This document shows, piece after piece, positions 1-14,500 of a stretch of DNA of 64,000 nt. Position 1 is the first letter of the stretch. Each line of letters begins with the position of its first letter. The position numbers and the translations under genes are program-made. This DNA comes from Gorsachius magnificus. Its lineage: Eukaryota; Chordata; Aves; Pelecaniformes; Ardeidae. Location: positions 157,138,258-157,202,257 of the forward strand of contig CM067081.1 of assembly GCA_034008185.1 (NCBI GenBank), in the 5' to 3' direction. The notes under the pieces were generated by a model. The model did not search any database. It was not told the origin of the DNA and saw only the letters and a list, made by a program, of their open reading frames with translations.

Positions 1-794
1 CTCATATTATGAAAATCTCTGGAGACATATATGAGGACTGTTTCCACGAAAATTTAAGTCAGATTTTTTTTTTTTCCTGGGAAAACATTATTGCAGTCAT
101 CATAGCAAATACTTTATAATAAAGACTAACTTTGTTAGCTTCTTTTCATTCTCATGGGAACTACAGTACAGAGGAAAAAAAAGCTTCTTTAAAAGTAAAA
201 CCCTGAAATGGTTACTGCATTCCTCTCAGAACAGCAGATGTGTTTAACTTCAATATGAGAGTGCTACATTGTCAATAGCAGAAGAGACATTGTCTGCTAA
301 AGTGTGAAGGATGTCACGCTGACTTACAATGTTAAAAGGAAATTGAAAACCTCATCATTTTATTGAGCCAGTTACGGGCTAAGCAAGAATAAATACTTCT
401 GAAAATTGTTATCACAGTTCTTTTTTGTCTAGCAAGCACAGAAAACCATATTCAAACTAAAGCCAAAACCATGTCATGTATTTGCGAATAGGCCTACGGG
501 CATGATTCTATTAATCATTATCTGGAAAAAGGACTTTTTTCTAATAATAGAAGTAACCACACTACTTGAAAAGCCACATTAAAACTACTTTACATCAATG
601 CATCTTAAAGAATATTTCAAAGCAAATCTGGGTCTCATAACCCTCATTACAGGTAAAAAAACAGAAGGGAAGCTGATGGATTTTGCTGATGCAGACTAGT
701 CCGAGACCATCCAATGCTCTGGGTAACACACCAGGCTGTTTTTTTCCTCAGATCTTATACAGGGTGTTTTGGTAAACAGGGTAACATTTTCCAG

Positions 795-1645
795 GGAAAG
801 CTGGGAGGACTGGCTGATAAACCAGAAGGTTGTACTGCCATTCAGAGAGGACTGGATAGGCTGGAGAATTGGGTCAAGAGGAATCTCATGAAGTTCAACA
901 AAAGGAAAGGCAAAGTCCTGCATCTGGGTAGGAATAACCCCATGCACCAGTACAGGCTGGGAGCTGACCATCTGGAAAGCAGCTCTGCAGAGGACATGGG
1001 GGCCTGCAGGACAAGAAGTTGGCCATGACCCAGCAATCCACCTTCATGGCATAGGTCAACAGCCTCCCGGGCTGCATTAGGAAAAGCATCACCAGAAGGC
1101 CAAGAGAGGTGTTGCTTCCTCGGTACTCTGCACTGGTGAGGCCACATCTAGAGTACCATGTCCATTTCTGAGCTCCCTAGTACAAGAAATGGACTTACTG
1201 GAGTCAGTCCAACACAGGGCCACAGGGACTGCAGCATCTTTCATATGAGGAGAGGTTGAGAGCTGTGACTGTTCAGCCTAGAGAAGAGAAGGCTCAGGAG
1301 GATCTTATCAATGTGTATAAATACCTGAGGTGAGGGATGAAGACAAGGGAGCCAGGCTCTTTTCAGTAGTACCCACTGACAGGACAAGAGGCAATGAGAA
1401 AAAATCGAAACACAAGATATTCCATCTGAACACAAAAACCCCCCACTTTTTTTATGGTGAGGGTAGTCAAACACTGGAACAGGTTGCCCAGAGAGACTGT
1501 GGAGACTCCATCTGTGGAGATATTCAAAACCCTACTAGACACAGTACTGGACAACCTGCTCTAGACAACCCTACTCAGGCAGGGAGTTGGACTAGATGAT
1601 CCTTGAGGTCCCTTCCAACCTAGGATTCTATGATTCCATGATTCA
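795..1645 (+). mobile_element. CR1 LINE 3' fragment
   Basis: Decayed reverse transcriptase C-terminal coding (RLDRLENWVKRNLMKFNK-like, GRNNPMHQYRLGA) continues through stops and frameshifts to the CR1 3' end, with GAGGTCCCTTCCAACC and the short ATTCTATGATTCC repeat. It is 5'-truncated and lies antisense to SLC41A2 in its intron. Confidence 0.9.
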
Positions 1646-4600
1646 AAAGGTCCCTTTCAACTTAAATGCTTCTGTCATTTTATAAAAAAGTAAATAAAGC
1701 CACCTCTTCCTCCCAACTCCACTTAAGCTATGTTTTAAATTAACAGAGCAAGCACTACTTGCTTATTGCTTTTGGAGAACAGAGGTACCCATCTAACCTT
1801 AGATACGGACTCTAAATTTTGAATCTTGAGCAGACAAGGTACTTGTCTTCCTGTGATTCTCCAAGGTAGTTCACCATCTTTCAGACACTCTTGGGAGCCC
1901 CTTGCTCAGTGTTTTAGTTTATTTGCAGAAGACCAGGCACCCAGAATCAAGGTGTTCCAAACTCAAAATTCATAGTAAATGCAGTCCTCTAGGTTGTACA
2001 GTAGCCTACCTGTAAATGCTCCATGGGTAGAATTGGTATAAATGACGATGCAGTCCAATAATATGACTACTATTCTTCCTCTCAGACCTCTAATTCAGTG
2101 CCACAAAGTATTGCCTAAATAAACATCACTTTAATATTTTGCTTTATCCTAAAGCTTGAACTGAATAGAAACTTACTAGTTTGCTTTCTGCTTTTCAGTG
2201 GTGTTTGTTGCTATAAATCTGAATGCTTTACAAACATTAATATATTTATTTAAAAACCATACCTGTGAAGTGACATTTTTGTACTATCTGCAAAAAGCAT
2301 TTTTCAGTTTTGGATAGCCAATGTAGAGTATTTCAGTGTTTTTTTTCCAAAATATTTATGTATTTAGACAAGATTTCTCAACTATTTCATTTGTACCAAT
2401 GAATGTTTAGTATTTCTGCAGCCGAGATCCAGGATTTCTAACCAGGGATTCCAGAAAAAGAGAAGAATTAAGTTATTACTAATCAGTAAAAAATCTGGTT
2501 TAAGGTACTTGTTTAGCACCAGGGGAGAACTGTATGACAAGCAAGAGCCTATATGGATGTTCTTTAAGAGAAGTCTCTGAGACAACATTATATATGCAAA
2601 CTATTGCATTTTATGTTTGATTTGACTCATAAATAATTTCTTTTCTATGCTTAATAAAAACCTGTTCCTTGACTGTCAAAAAAAAGAAAATATTCTGGGT
2701 AAAATTATGTTGTGAAAACTAACAATTACTGAAATCTTCTAAAAACTTACAAGTAAGATTCAAAAGAAAGAACACATGTCTGTAATAGCATAAATTATGC
2801 AGACTTACATGTACAGGTTAGCAACTAAAAGGTAGTAAAACTATCACCCAATAATGCATCAGAAGTAAATATCAAAAATCAAAACCCTCCTCCTTTTTCA
2901 TGCCAAAATAAAGACTGAGTTATAAAGTTCTCATAGAGTGTAGGTGCCTTCTGAGGCTATCACATTCTTTCCAATTCAGGATGCAGAAAAATTAATTTGC
3001 TGCCCAGCCAAATTGCTCTACTACCATACTGGTACGCTAATGTTTTCCCTTGTAATTTACAGAGCCAAATTACAGCCATTCAATGGTTATCTTCTAATCA
3101 AAGCAATTCTCTGTTGTATGAAAGCTGAGAGTACAACTATTCTATAAGATATTAAAATACATAAAGTTATTAAAAAATTTACTTTATTTTTTGAGCAGGA
3201 ATTGTTTCTAGGTATTTGCTTTCCATGTTCTGCAAAGCAAACAATTTTCAGCAAAAGCTCTCTGAAAAACCTGAAAGTCTGTCATTCCATTTATCCTACT
3301 AATAGATAAAAAAGGTATGGTTTGGGGAATATGTTATGTAAGCTTGACTTTCATCTCCCAGACAATGTACATTCACTAAGTTTTGTGTTAAATTTTCTCA
3401 TACAGGTTTCTCATATTTCTTGGTCTACTTTTATTCCCTCCAGATATCAAATAATCTTACAATATGTACAGCCAAAGAGTAAGAAATATTGCAACAGGTT
3501 TGTGTTACCTTTAAAGAGTATTGCTTCAAAGCATCTGCAAAGGCAAGTTTTTCTACATAAAGCCTGCAAAGCATTTCTGATTTTCAGGTGTTTTCAGAAT
3601 TAATTTGCAGAACCTCCATTCTACAAAATGCATAAAAATGGGGTAAGGTCTACCAACTTGTTGGTTATTATGCAGTAACTCCTGAAATGCAAATAATTAG
3701 AAGACATTTCACAGTGTTTTGTCTAAGCATACAACAAATGGAAAGGAAAATGGCTCTATCTGGTAAGTGCACCTTAGTTCATTTCTGCTGCGTATTCAGA
3801 AGCATATAATTGTTTAAGGCATTATCTTTTTTCTGCACAAAAGGAACTCAGCTACTTGCAAATTGCAATTCCTGAGCCAAATTCAACATGCTGTGATGCT
3901 GTAAGAGGATTTGCAAATTTTAACCATCTCATCCATTAGGAAACATGAAGATCAACTTGAGTATCTAGGCTGAAGCACAGCCACGCTTGGGCTTAGTTAT
4001 TTTATTCAGAATTTCAGTACATCAAACGCAGACATCTAAATCTCAAATAGTTTATAAGTACCACAATGGCTGAAACCACAAAATGATTTATTTATTTTTA
4101 AAAAGCAGAGTTACAATTTAACCCAACCAACCATAGAATTAAAAATAATTGTTCATCTCAAGAAATGTGTTTAACAGGGGAGAAATGGAAAAGTAGTTGT
4201 GAAATACTTCTAGACACCAGCAGTAAAGCTGGCTATAAATGCCTGTGTGCTTAAGATATTTTAATACTCTTGGCAAATATTTGCAGTTATTGTTAATAGG
4301 GGTAGGAACCTTTGAGATTGCTCAAATTCCAGACCAATATTTCTTAAACCAAAAGATTTATGGCTCCACACTGTAACATATGTGATGAAAGTAACTTGTC
4401 TCTCATCTAAGAATATGCAAACCATCTAGGCAGGACCAGGTTGAAAGCCACTCAATGGCACAGACAGGAAGCCTGACACCTGACAACTTTGCAGTGCATG
4501 CTGTTCAGGATTTTGAGATACAGCAACTAGCACTGAAAAAAACAGTGACAGCTTGAAATCCTGGACAAATTTATATTGTTTCCATATTTTGGCTGGACAC

Positions 4601-7099
4601 AATCCCAATAGATTACAATATTTCTTTCAGCTTTCCCTGGTTTCTTTCAGGTTTTCTGTGTCATAAGAGCAACAAACTTTAAGGTAAGAGAAAAGTCATT
4701 GGAAAAGCATTTTGAGGGGAAAACCCTCAGCTCCTTTCACTACTTAGGCTTACAATGAGAATTCCAAGGCCAGGAAAGCACTGGTAGAGAAAGCTTTCTG
4801 CAACAGTAATATTTAAAAAGCCATCTGTTAAGTGGTCTAGCACACCTTTTATGTCAGTAAATGAGCGTCAACAGATGTGCTTTTTTAACTGAAAGATTTC
4901 CTAAACTCCAGTTTACTACACTATACTGACCAGCAATATCAAAAGGTGCCAGTAGAATTATGAAACCCAGGAGAGGCTAATCTAACAGCAACCAAAAAAA
5001 TCACCTACCTACAATTTCCTTTTCCAGGAGGTGTACTGTAAAACAGGCCCGCTCTGCATCCCCTACACAGAACATATTTTCTCTACATTTTCCAATAGTA
5101 ATGCCTCTATCCTTAGAATTCTGAGGGTTGAGGAGGTTAGCGCAAGCACATACAACACTTACACATCAAGCCCCTCTGCTCTTTTGTGGTTGAGGGGAAA
5201 CCAGAATTCCTTAGTGCTTCTGTTGTTGCCCAGTGGCACTGCAAAGCATTATTGCTATTGGTAATAACAGGCCATGAACCTTAGGCTAACTTTACCTTAC
5301 ACTACCATTGCAAGACTCTAGTCTTGGCCTATTAAGCTTGTTGTGAGCTTGTTAAGAGCTCCAAAACGGAGCTTGGTATGAGGTTTCTCTTCTTACAATG
5401 TAGAGTTTAAGTTTGGGATAATAGCAAAGGTCTTGAAAATACAGACACAGGACTATAAACAACTGGCTGATGGTCCATTACTAGTCACTGAAGAAGTTTA
5501 AACTTTGAGAGCTGGGAAAAGACTGCTTTACACATAACAAGAAAAGGAGCGAAGCAAGAAAAACCCAGATGAACAATGGAGTAAGACACCTGGTGTGGCT
5601 TGGAAAATAACATTCTCAGGCGTTGCACAGTAGTCTAGGGGGTGGATGACAAAGGCTAAGAACAGCCTAGAAATACAAAACTTTCTATGAAAAAGCAACA
5701 TTTTGAATGCGGGTGCTACAGTCATCACAGGAATCATCACCACAGGACCACTGTGGGACTGCCACAGCCACAAGCATGCCTTTTGCTGTCCCTGCCTTCT
5801 TGAAGGACTCTCCCTCTCAGCCTGGTCCAATAGCCCCAGCTTTCCCTCTCTTCCACCTGCCTAATTCTTCAAGGATCTTTTGACCTGTCAGCTAATCATC
5901 CAGGGCTACGTATAGCTTTTGGCTAGTTCTCCTTCTCTAAAGATAGTTCAAAAGAGTGTATGCACATTACCTTAATTCTGTTGATAAGCTTATGAAAGAA
6001 AGGAAGTGGCGCATTTACCCTTTTCTCTACGGGCATGTTTCTAGTAAGCTGTCATTTTTAGCAATTAAAATTATTTACTTAAGCCCAATCATTAGCTAAA
6101 AATGTTAAAAAGGTAAAATGGAAACACACAGGCAATCCAAGTTTCACAGCTAATTTCTGTGAAAGAAAATTACCTTGAATAGGATACATAGTTCCACTTA
6201 CAAGAGCAGTCCATAACTGCTACAGGGTGAAAGACCATCATCATTACAACATCTGGTAGAAGCATGAGGCCTTGAGACCTGAGGCCCATGAGACCTGTAC
6301 CCACTGAAGGTAGCAAGTCTAGAATAAGTGAGTCTACAGAGAATAAGTGACTCTAGAGAAAATCCAGAAGTATTCTGGTACTGTACTGGGGCAGAAATAG
6401 AAGCTATGGGGAAGCAGTAAGAAACAGTCACCAGACAGTTGCTGGCTTTTGTAACCAAGGGACGTCATCTAGGGAAGCAGGACCACTGGTAAGAGTCCTG
6501 GCTTGGGTACACCTGCCTAAAAAGAAAAAACAATCCTCTTCTCTGAGGAAGCAAATACAGGAGGTTACCAAAAGGGACTATTACAAGAAAAGTTACAGAT
6601 ATAAAGCAGAAAAAAGTTGAAGACCAGCATGTCTGTCCTGCTCTTTAGGTATCTGGAAATCAAAATGGAAACACACAAAAGGTAGATGCAAGTACTTGAA
6701 ATTTCAAACTAATATAAAGGCAAGGCATGGCAAGGAAGCATAAAGGCTGAAGTGTAAAAATCAATTTACAGTTAGCAAGGAACACAAGTGGCAACACAGA
6801 AATGCTTCATATTAAAAGTAAGAAGAAAGGAAATCTAGAACCTTAATGGGAATAAGAATACACAACGTGCTCTATGGAAGACTGAAATGCTCAGTTCCTT
6901 TTGTCTACTGCCTTCATAAAAATGGTGATATCTGATCGCAAACTGGTAAGTATTAGGGCCTGAGGGTAAGTTAAATTTAGTGCATCCTTAGAGAGCTAGA
7001 TAAACAATCCATGAATTATCAGTGATCATTTTTTGCAAACTGATTACCTTGGAGGTTAGAGAATACCAGAGGGCTCTAATCAGGAAAACAGAAAATATA

Positions 7100-7640
7100 T
7101 CTTTAACAAGGGCCAAAAAGGATGATCTGGGGAATCTGTATATCAGTGAAATTTATATTCGTACATAAGCATTAGAACCAATTATTAAAAAGACAATTTA
7201 TAAGCATCTAGAAGATATGAAAGCTGTAAAACAGGAGCTAACATAAATTTGCCAAGAACGTGCTTCTGTCAAAATAATACAACTTCCTCCTGTAACTGAA
7301 CATCTCGCCTAATGATCACAGCAATAGATACACGAACTCTCAACTGTAGTAAAGCTTATCAAAATGTTTTGGAGCTATTCCATGCTACATTTCATTAGCA
7401 ACCTTTGGAAAAATAATTATATGAGAGCAATGTGGTTCAAAACTAAAACTCAGTGTCCATATTAACATTTTATTATCAAGGTGGAAAACAAGTGGTCATA
7501 ATTCATTTAATCGATAGCTTAGAAAACAGAATAGAATATACCCATATGGAATTTGCAAAAGCCAAGTTAAGTCAAAAGCACTTTTTAAGCCCAAAATTAG
7601 AAGTCAGAATCATTTTGTTAATTGGAGAAATGGTTTAAAA
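7100..7640 (+). mobile_element. Very old CR1-type reverse transcriptase fossil
   Basis: Degraded sequence still recalls the RT core of ancient amniote CR1 elements: AAGGATGATCTGGGGAAT, then TTATTAAAAAGACAATTTAT and a string resembling 'TTTGCCAAGAACGTGCTTC'. No reading frame survives. The limits are approximate and it may begin further left. Confidence 0.5.
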
Positions 7641-8423
7641 ATCAACAATACATAAAAATACAAAATAATGTAAGAAATCAAATGGAGAAATACAAAAGGG
7701 GAAAAGAACAGATAGGCAGCAATAAAGTGGGAACAGATCTGGTGATTATAATTATTGCAAACTAAATACGTATCAATGCTGTGATACTGTAGGGAAAAAA
7801 AAAAGCATTTTCAAACTGCATCAGTCTAATAAGATACTAACTGTTGTTATAAAATTTGCCTTGTTATCGTAGAACACTTAACTTAAGGACCAAATTTTCA
7901 CAAATACATTCTTACACACCTGGAAAATGAATACCAAGCATGGGAAACAACACACATTTTTCTTGATAAATCCATTTACTTGCCTGTAGCATCCCTGTTA
8001 GTTCTTATATCTATGTACATTACATGTAAAGAGTAAATTTCTGTTTTGAAAAATTGTCCTTGGATATTCATAAGAAAAACCTTTGAAATAAAATTTTATC
8101 TACATTTTGCTCAGCTGTAACCATTTCAATATAATATTTGATCATTTTAGAAATTGAATATATTATTTCAATATTTACACTTTCAGTTTCTTAATGCATA
8201 CTTCAGGTTCCAATTTCTCACATTCTCTATCATGTTTTAATGGTAAATGGTAGTAAATAAGATCAGGAAGCACTCCTTAGGTGTTCAAATAAACAACTGT
8301 TGACATCAAAATCGAAACTTGAAATTAATATACCAGACACTAATTAGCATAACAGAAATTTACTGTAATAGACTTTTCTCAAACTGAAGTATATCAATTG
8401 ATACACAGTCCTGTCAGTCTTAC

Positions 8424-8503
8424 CATTAATTACGGGGGTATAAACAACAATTCCAACTAAGTTAGGATCGGATACAGTTGTGTCCAGAATAAGGCCACCA
8501 ATA
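8424..8503 (-). CDS. SLC41A2: SLC41A2 seventh coding exon
   Basis: This 80-nt exon completes the Ser codon and reads [19 protein letters not shown] then VYTPVIN. It ends one base into the next Gly codon before a GTAAGA donor. It is the last SLC41A2 exon found in the window. The expected next exon, which should start with a GIGGNLVA-like sequence, is not present downstream. Confidence 0.97.
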
Positions 8504-11500
8504 CTGAAAGACAAAGTACAATACTTAGAATAAGGCAAGAAGTTACATTAATGAGTATTTCAAAACTTTTTATCAATCTGTCTTAGAACATCTTCAAGCC
8601 ACAATTTTCTTCTCAGTTCATCTTCCCATCTGCCATCCTCTCGTTCTCAGATACAGACTAACATCACTACAGTTATTTATGTATTAAAATTGACTTACTG
8701 TATAACAAAGACGATAGAATTTCAGCCAATCAATCCACTTTTTAGATTAATGGTTTTCATTTGACTAAATAAGGAGATTAATACCTCACGATTTCACTCA
8801 TTTGATGCCGCACAATTCTGCTCGGTTGTTGCCACAGGCTACTGCTGGCAACTACTGGGGAGGCCCCACTCATTCCCACCCGTCACTTAACTTTCTAAAT
8901 TCCTTGTTTTGGGAAGATTAAAGTTTATTCACACTCTACATTCTAGAGGCTCCTTAAATGTTCCTGTTAAGTACAATCTAGTGTTAAATAAGATATAGAG
9001 ACACAGGGTGACTATCAAGATGAAGCAAGACAAGTAGACTTACCTGCTTATAACCATGGCAGTTATAACAGGCTCCCATCCTGAATGGAGAACAGTTCTG
9101 GTAGCTGGGTGTTTGGCAGCTATGACAATCCCCATCGGAGTCAGAGCCAAAAAAAAGGCACCAACCAAAGGAGATACATAGTAATATGTCTCTAAAATAA
9201 TAATATAGAAAAAACAAAACAAAACAAAACAACCTGGTTTACTTTCAAGACATTCCTGTAAGTTTCTCCTAATTTAGAACCCTAAAATAAATTATAATCT
9301 ACCTCATGCAGTTGAGGAATTTTAATAGTCTTTATCACTACTGTACCTAAAGTTTCAACTACTGCACTAAAGAAGATTGTTAACATCTGCCATCTGTGAT
9401 CACTGTCTCCCTTCTTCTCAAGGACAGAACTATCTCTGCGAAGTAAGAGTTTTGAAGAGGATTTTTGTATGATACTTCATGATAAAAAGGATGTGGAATA
9501 TAAAACATTATTTCATAATATATCTACTAAAAAAAATTAAACTGAACATATTGAAAATGTACTTTGTTTATACACAAAGTCATAGTATATGTACACCCCC
9601 TTCTTTCCAAAGCACAGATAATATGGTAATCTTCCCAGAAATAGCGTATCTAAAATGATGCAAGCACAATGTGTAATACTGAGACATTTGTATCAGCAGC
9701 TCAGTTGTTTTATAACCAGTCTGAATCTGAAAATTCACAGCCACAGTTCTGCTGATTGCACTGTCCATCAGAACTGCATCATATTTCATAGGAACACAAC
9801 AGCAGACACCAGCGAGTACCATCATAAAGCTGAGCTACTAAGGCAAACGGCTTCCTCTACAGAAAGAATACTATTTTTTTCAGGTTACTTGGTTTTATAA
9901 TCCCATCCACACAGAAGCTGTTACAGTGATCCAAGACTTCCTAATTCAACAGTAAGGTAAATAATGGAAAATTTATCCTAATGGCAAATATATATAAACT
10001 ATGCAAACATGCCACTTTTACATATATTTAGTTTTATGAGAAATGTGGTCATGTTTTTAATGTTAAATACATTTTGTCTAAACTTTCAGAATTTGGACAA
10101 GTCTTAATGCAAAATACACTTTAAATCAACAGGTTGAAGTAGTTAATGTAGAACACACAAACACTTTACCAAAGAAGAATGTTTAGTACATAAAAAAGTA
10201 TTCTCAGCCATGTATTACAGCTTATTACAAAGGTTGCAAATTCAAGCAATAACTACTTTGGTGTTATCTTGGTGGACCTATAATTGCTCCTGGAAAAATG
10301 GCTGTAGTGTTTTTAGAAGTTACTATCCTTCTGCATTGACTGGTAGACTGGTAACGACGTCTGCAGCAGAGCCAGTGAAAAGATAGTAAGATACTTTTTA
10401 CTGTGTAAGCTAAAAGTAGAAAGCTACTAGAATGAGACAAAGCCCAAAAGAGAATTTTTTTTTTCCTTTCCTCATCTAACTATTCTACAGTATATTAACT
10501 CCTCCTTCCTTTGTGGCATGTTTTTTCCTCCTCTTTTTGTGAAATAAGAGGTGGGCCCTATGTAAAGAATTCTTACTCAAAAGAGCACACACAATACATG
10601 ATTCCTTTATTTGATAATTACGGGTTTGTTTTATCAAACTCAGTAAAAAAGACAAAAATGTACTGAGGCAAAGTTCTTGAACTACTTACTGCCCAAGTTC
10701 CTTCCCTCCAGTTGCAATGAAGACAGATCCCTGTGTGCACTAAAATTGGTCACATGGAAAGGCATCATTCATTCTACATCTATTTATTCTAAATTTTGAA
10801 ACTTCCCTCCTTTTCCCTTCTCTTTTTTCCCCTCTCTTTTTTTTTTTCCTCTCAGGACACAAATCATACTGTATTCCTGCTATTTTTTCTTTCTCCTTCT
10901 CTGTCTGTTCCTCTCATATAGAACCAAGGTGAGGCATTAGAATGTACCAGATGCCCAATAAGTGATTTAAAGGTCAGAATGAGAGAATAGCTCTAATGTA
11001 GTATTTTTAGAAAAATATAAAAGGGCACAAAATAAATTCAAAGTCTTTGGCACATTTTTGGAGAGGTTGCCAATTTTATTAAAAGGTAAAGTCTGCTGGT
11101 TGGCAAAGATCCTCTGTTGCAAATAAACATTGAACAGTAAAATACAGACGCAATGATCAGCATTACCCTAATTAATCACTGATTTTTGAAATTCTTACAC
11201 TTGTACATCAACTATTAGCCCACTGTACTCTTTATTACAGGGCTCCTACCAACACAGGAAAGAAAATAAAAGTTCAGAAAAAGTATGCCTTTTACAATAA
11301 TTTCTTTTTTATTCCGACTAACAACTTAAAGAACTTGTTAGAATGTGTTCATGAAAAAAGGGAGAGTATTTAACTACCTGCACCAGCCTCCAAGCTCGGA
11401 GAGCTAGTCCAGGAACATAGCCCAAGAATTATGAAGAACACTAAAAATAAGTAAAGTATATAATTCCTTTCTTCTGGGGGGAAAAAAAAAGCGCACATAG

Positions 11501-14500
11501 ATAAAACTGAAATCAGTCAAGCCAATGAACAATGAATACTAACCTAGAATTATTTAATAGACAACTTCTAAATAAATAATAATAATGTGAAAAATAAAAT
11601 ATACATACACATGTCACCCTGCCACAGAAATGCTTTGTAAGAAGTTTAAAAAAAATGGAAAAAAAATGAGAAGAGAGTCTCACTAGTGTATGACTCATGA
11701 ATTTTAACCAAAATAAATATCATTTACATCTGCAGTGCAACAGGATCATTCCAGAAATCAGTAAGTAGCCAAAAGCAAGGGCAGCTTTACAAATCTTAGA
11801 AAACATGACTAACCTGTGGCTGATTATCAAAACTTTCACTAGTTGAATTCGACATATTTTAAGTTAGTTAACAGCAGCTACAGGCAAAAAAAGGAAACAT
11901 GCATTCATAAAATGACACAAGGTGTCATTTTTACAGCAAACAAAGCAAAAGTCAGATGAACTTTCAAGGGGGTGAATATGTGTTTTATAGCAATAAAACC
12001 AAAGTGCATAGTGATATAAAAGACAATGACATGAAACAAAATGCAGACGGTGGGTTTTTTACACACTAAGACAGGACTTTTAAGACTACACAGCAGTGGC
12101 CTAGCTTTGCTGTTCAACATTTTAATGTGTATAAATGTCTTAATTTTATCGTGGAGAAAAGTACGTAGATGTCATGGTTTAACCCGGCTGGCAACTCAGC
12201 ACCATGCAGCCACTCGCTCACTCCCCCGCCTCCCTCAGTGGGATGGGGGAGAGAATCGGGAAGGGGAAAAAGGTTAGAGCCGAGGGCTGAGATAAAGACA
12301 GTTTAATAAGAGAAAACAATAATAATAGTAATAATGAGAATGATAACAAAATATACAGAATATACAAAATGAATGATGCACAATGCAATTGCTCACCACC
12401 CGCCGACCGATGCCCAGTCCGTCCTGAGCAGCGATCAGTACCCGAGCAGCGATCACTCCCCCCGCGACCGACTGACCCACCAAACCCCCTGCCCCCGGGC
12501 ATGACGTTCTATGGTATGGAATAGCTCTTTGGACAGTTTGGGTCCTAGCTGTGCTGTACTCCCAGCTTGTTATGCACCTGGCCGAGCAGGAGAAGCTCAA
12601 AAAGTCCTTGAACAGTCTGAGCACTACTTGGCAACAACTAAAAACATCAGCGTGTTATCAACATTCTTCTAGCACTAAATCTAAAGCACAGCACTATGCT
12701 AGCTTCTGTGAAGAAAATTAACTCTATCCCAGCTGAAACCAGGACAGTAGAAAACCTACAAAATAGGGTTTATATGCAAGTCCTTTAAATGGAGTTGGAC
12801 ATAAACTGGACTGTAAAAGCTACCTCATTGTTGCAATACTGTCATAAGTTTCTTCTTGAGAAGAACGAAAGCCAGGAGTAGCTCAGGACACAGCCAGAGC
12901 TTAGATTATTTTTTAAAAAAACCTTCTGCTATGATAATATACTAGCACTTTATTGGGATTCTCTGTTCTAAAGTGCTAGACAGAATGGTAAATAAACAAA
13001 TAAATAGACCACCAACCATACCCATGCTGCTAAATAAGGAGGGAATAAGGTATGCATGTTAGTCTGTTTACAAGTTTTAGACCAGACAACTGAAATTCAC
13101 CCTACCTGAGTTTTTAAAGGCAAAGATGATGTAAAAATTAAGGCAAGGCAGCTGCTCCCTAGGAGAACTTGAAATTCTACTGCCTATTAAGTTTAATTAA
13201 AACCAGAACTATAGAAGCAATTAATAGTTTCCAATTATATTACAGAATCTATCACAAGTGAGCAATGATAGATGCCAGTTACCTACAGGACCCATGAAAC
13301 TACTCAGCTCTAGCCTAACTCTTGGGAACAGAGTGCAGGACTTTTTTTTTTTTTTTAAGCTATGGGAGATCTACACCTTACTATAAGAATCTAAAAAGAC
13401 ATTAACCTCAAGATGCATCTTTTAAGGAAGGGTGGGCCATCTTCCTTTTCATACTTGATTCACGGAAGAAGAAAATGTATTCTACAATAGCTGGAGAATG
13501 GGAAGAGAGAATAAATTACTCCTCTTTTTAGGGCTCACTTCACTCCATTTTTGATAGATTTATAGCAGGTAGCTTACATGGTAAAAGGAATCTTGCTCAA
13601 CCTGGCTCTGCTATAGAATTTGTACCATCTGACAGTGGAAGATCAACTCCTAAAAGCACTCAACTCTTCAATGAACTTCTGACTGTGACTTTAAATTAAA
13701 AAAGGAAGGAGGGAAGAAGAAAGAGGCAAGGTTCTCAACTGAGTCCTTACTGATCTTCATTTACTTTAAGCCCTCATGCCCTTAGTAAACAGTGATATAA
13801 ATTAATCTTCTAGTTCAGAGAACTCAGATGCTTAATGTATTTTTACTCCTTGTGCAGGGTATCTACTGTGACATACCGTTCAGTGCAGTGCCCCTGAAAA
13901 CAATGCAACCTCTACTAGGAATTAGAGGTAAATTGGAAATATACTACTTCAAAGTAACTGGTAGGAACCTGAAAATAATAATGTGAATAACACAATTCAT
14001 CTTCTCAACCCAGATCCAACATGCATGAGAGATAACTGCATATATTTAAGACACATTCTGTGAAAAAAATGAAAGCTTTAAACAAAGTCTTCAGATCATT
14101 ACTGACAAATGACAAGCAACACGGATCTCCACAATTTAATATACTGAGTCTTTCTATTCCAGAGCATTCCCCATTTTCTGATGGAGGAACTGGAGCCGGG
14201 TCCCAGCGGCGGTCCTGGGGAGCCCTCTAGTGCTTTCCCCCAGCTATTTAACAACGATTCACCGATACGGTTCTTTTAATTGCGAAGACATAAAGAGCAG
14301 TTAACCTTTTGCTGTGAAAATCCCCATGTTTGATGGCTTTGCCATTATTTTTAAAACACTTGGATGAACTTTGAAGAAATTATATGTATGATGGTGATCA
14401 AACAAGATGTTTCATTTGTCCCTAGCCTAGGTAAAAATGCTACCATCCTTTTTCCCTGCCTCTTCTGGCTATGCCATGAAGCATTATATCAAACCAAAGG

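Larger units (their letters stand above)
1..8423 (-). other. SLC41A2 intron continuing past the left edge
   Basis: This is AT-rich intronic sequence downstream of the last visible SLC41A2 exon. It contains the CR1 pieces at 795-1645 and 7100-7640. The region 1700-6900 shows no coding exon or repeat I can identify. Short ORFs here are not conserved-looking. Confidence 0.7.

Noticed and set aside
1..8423. Remaining SLC41A2 3' exons
   Set aside because: I looked for the GIGGNLVA, FFGPGVNNKSAQ and C-terminal blocks on the minus strand and did not find them. They must lie beyond the left edge.
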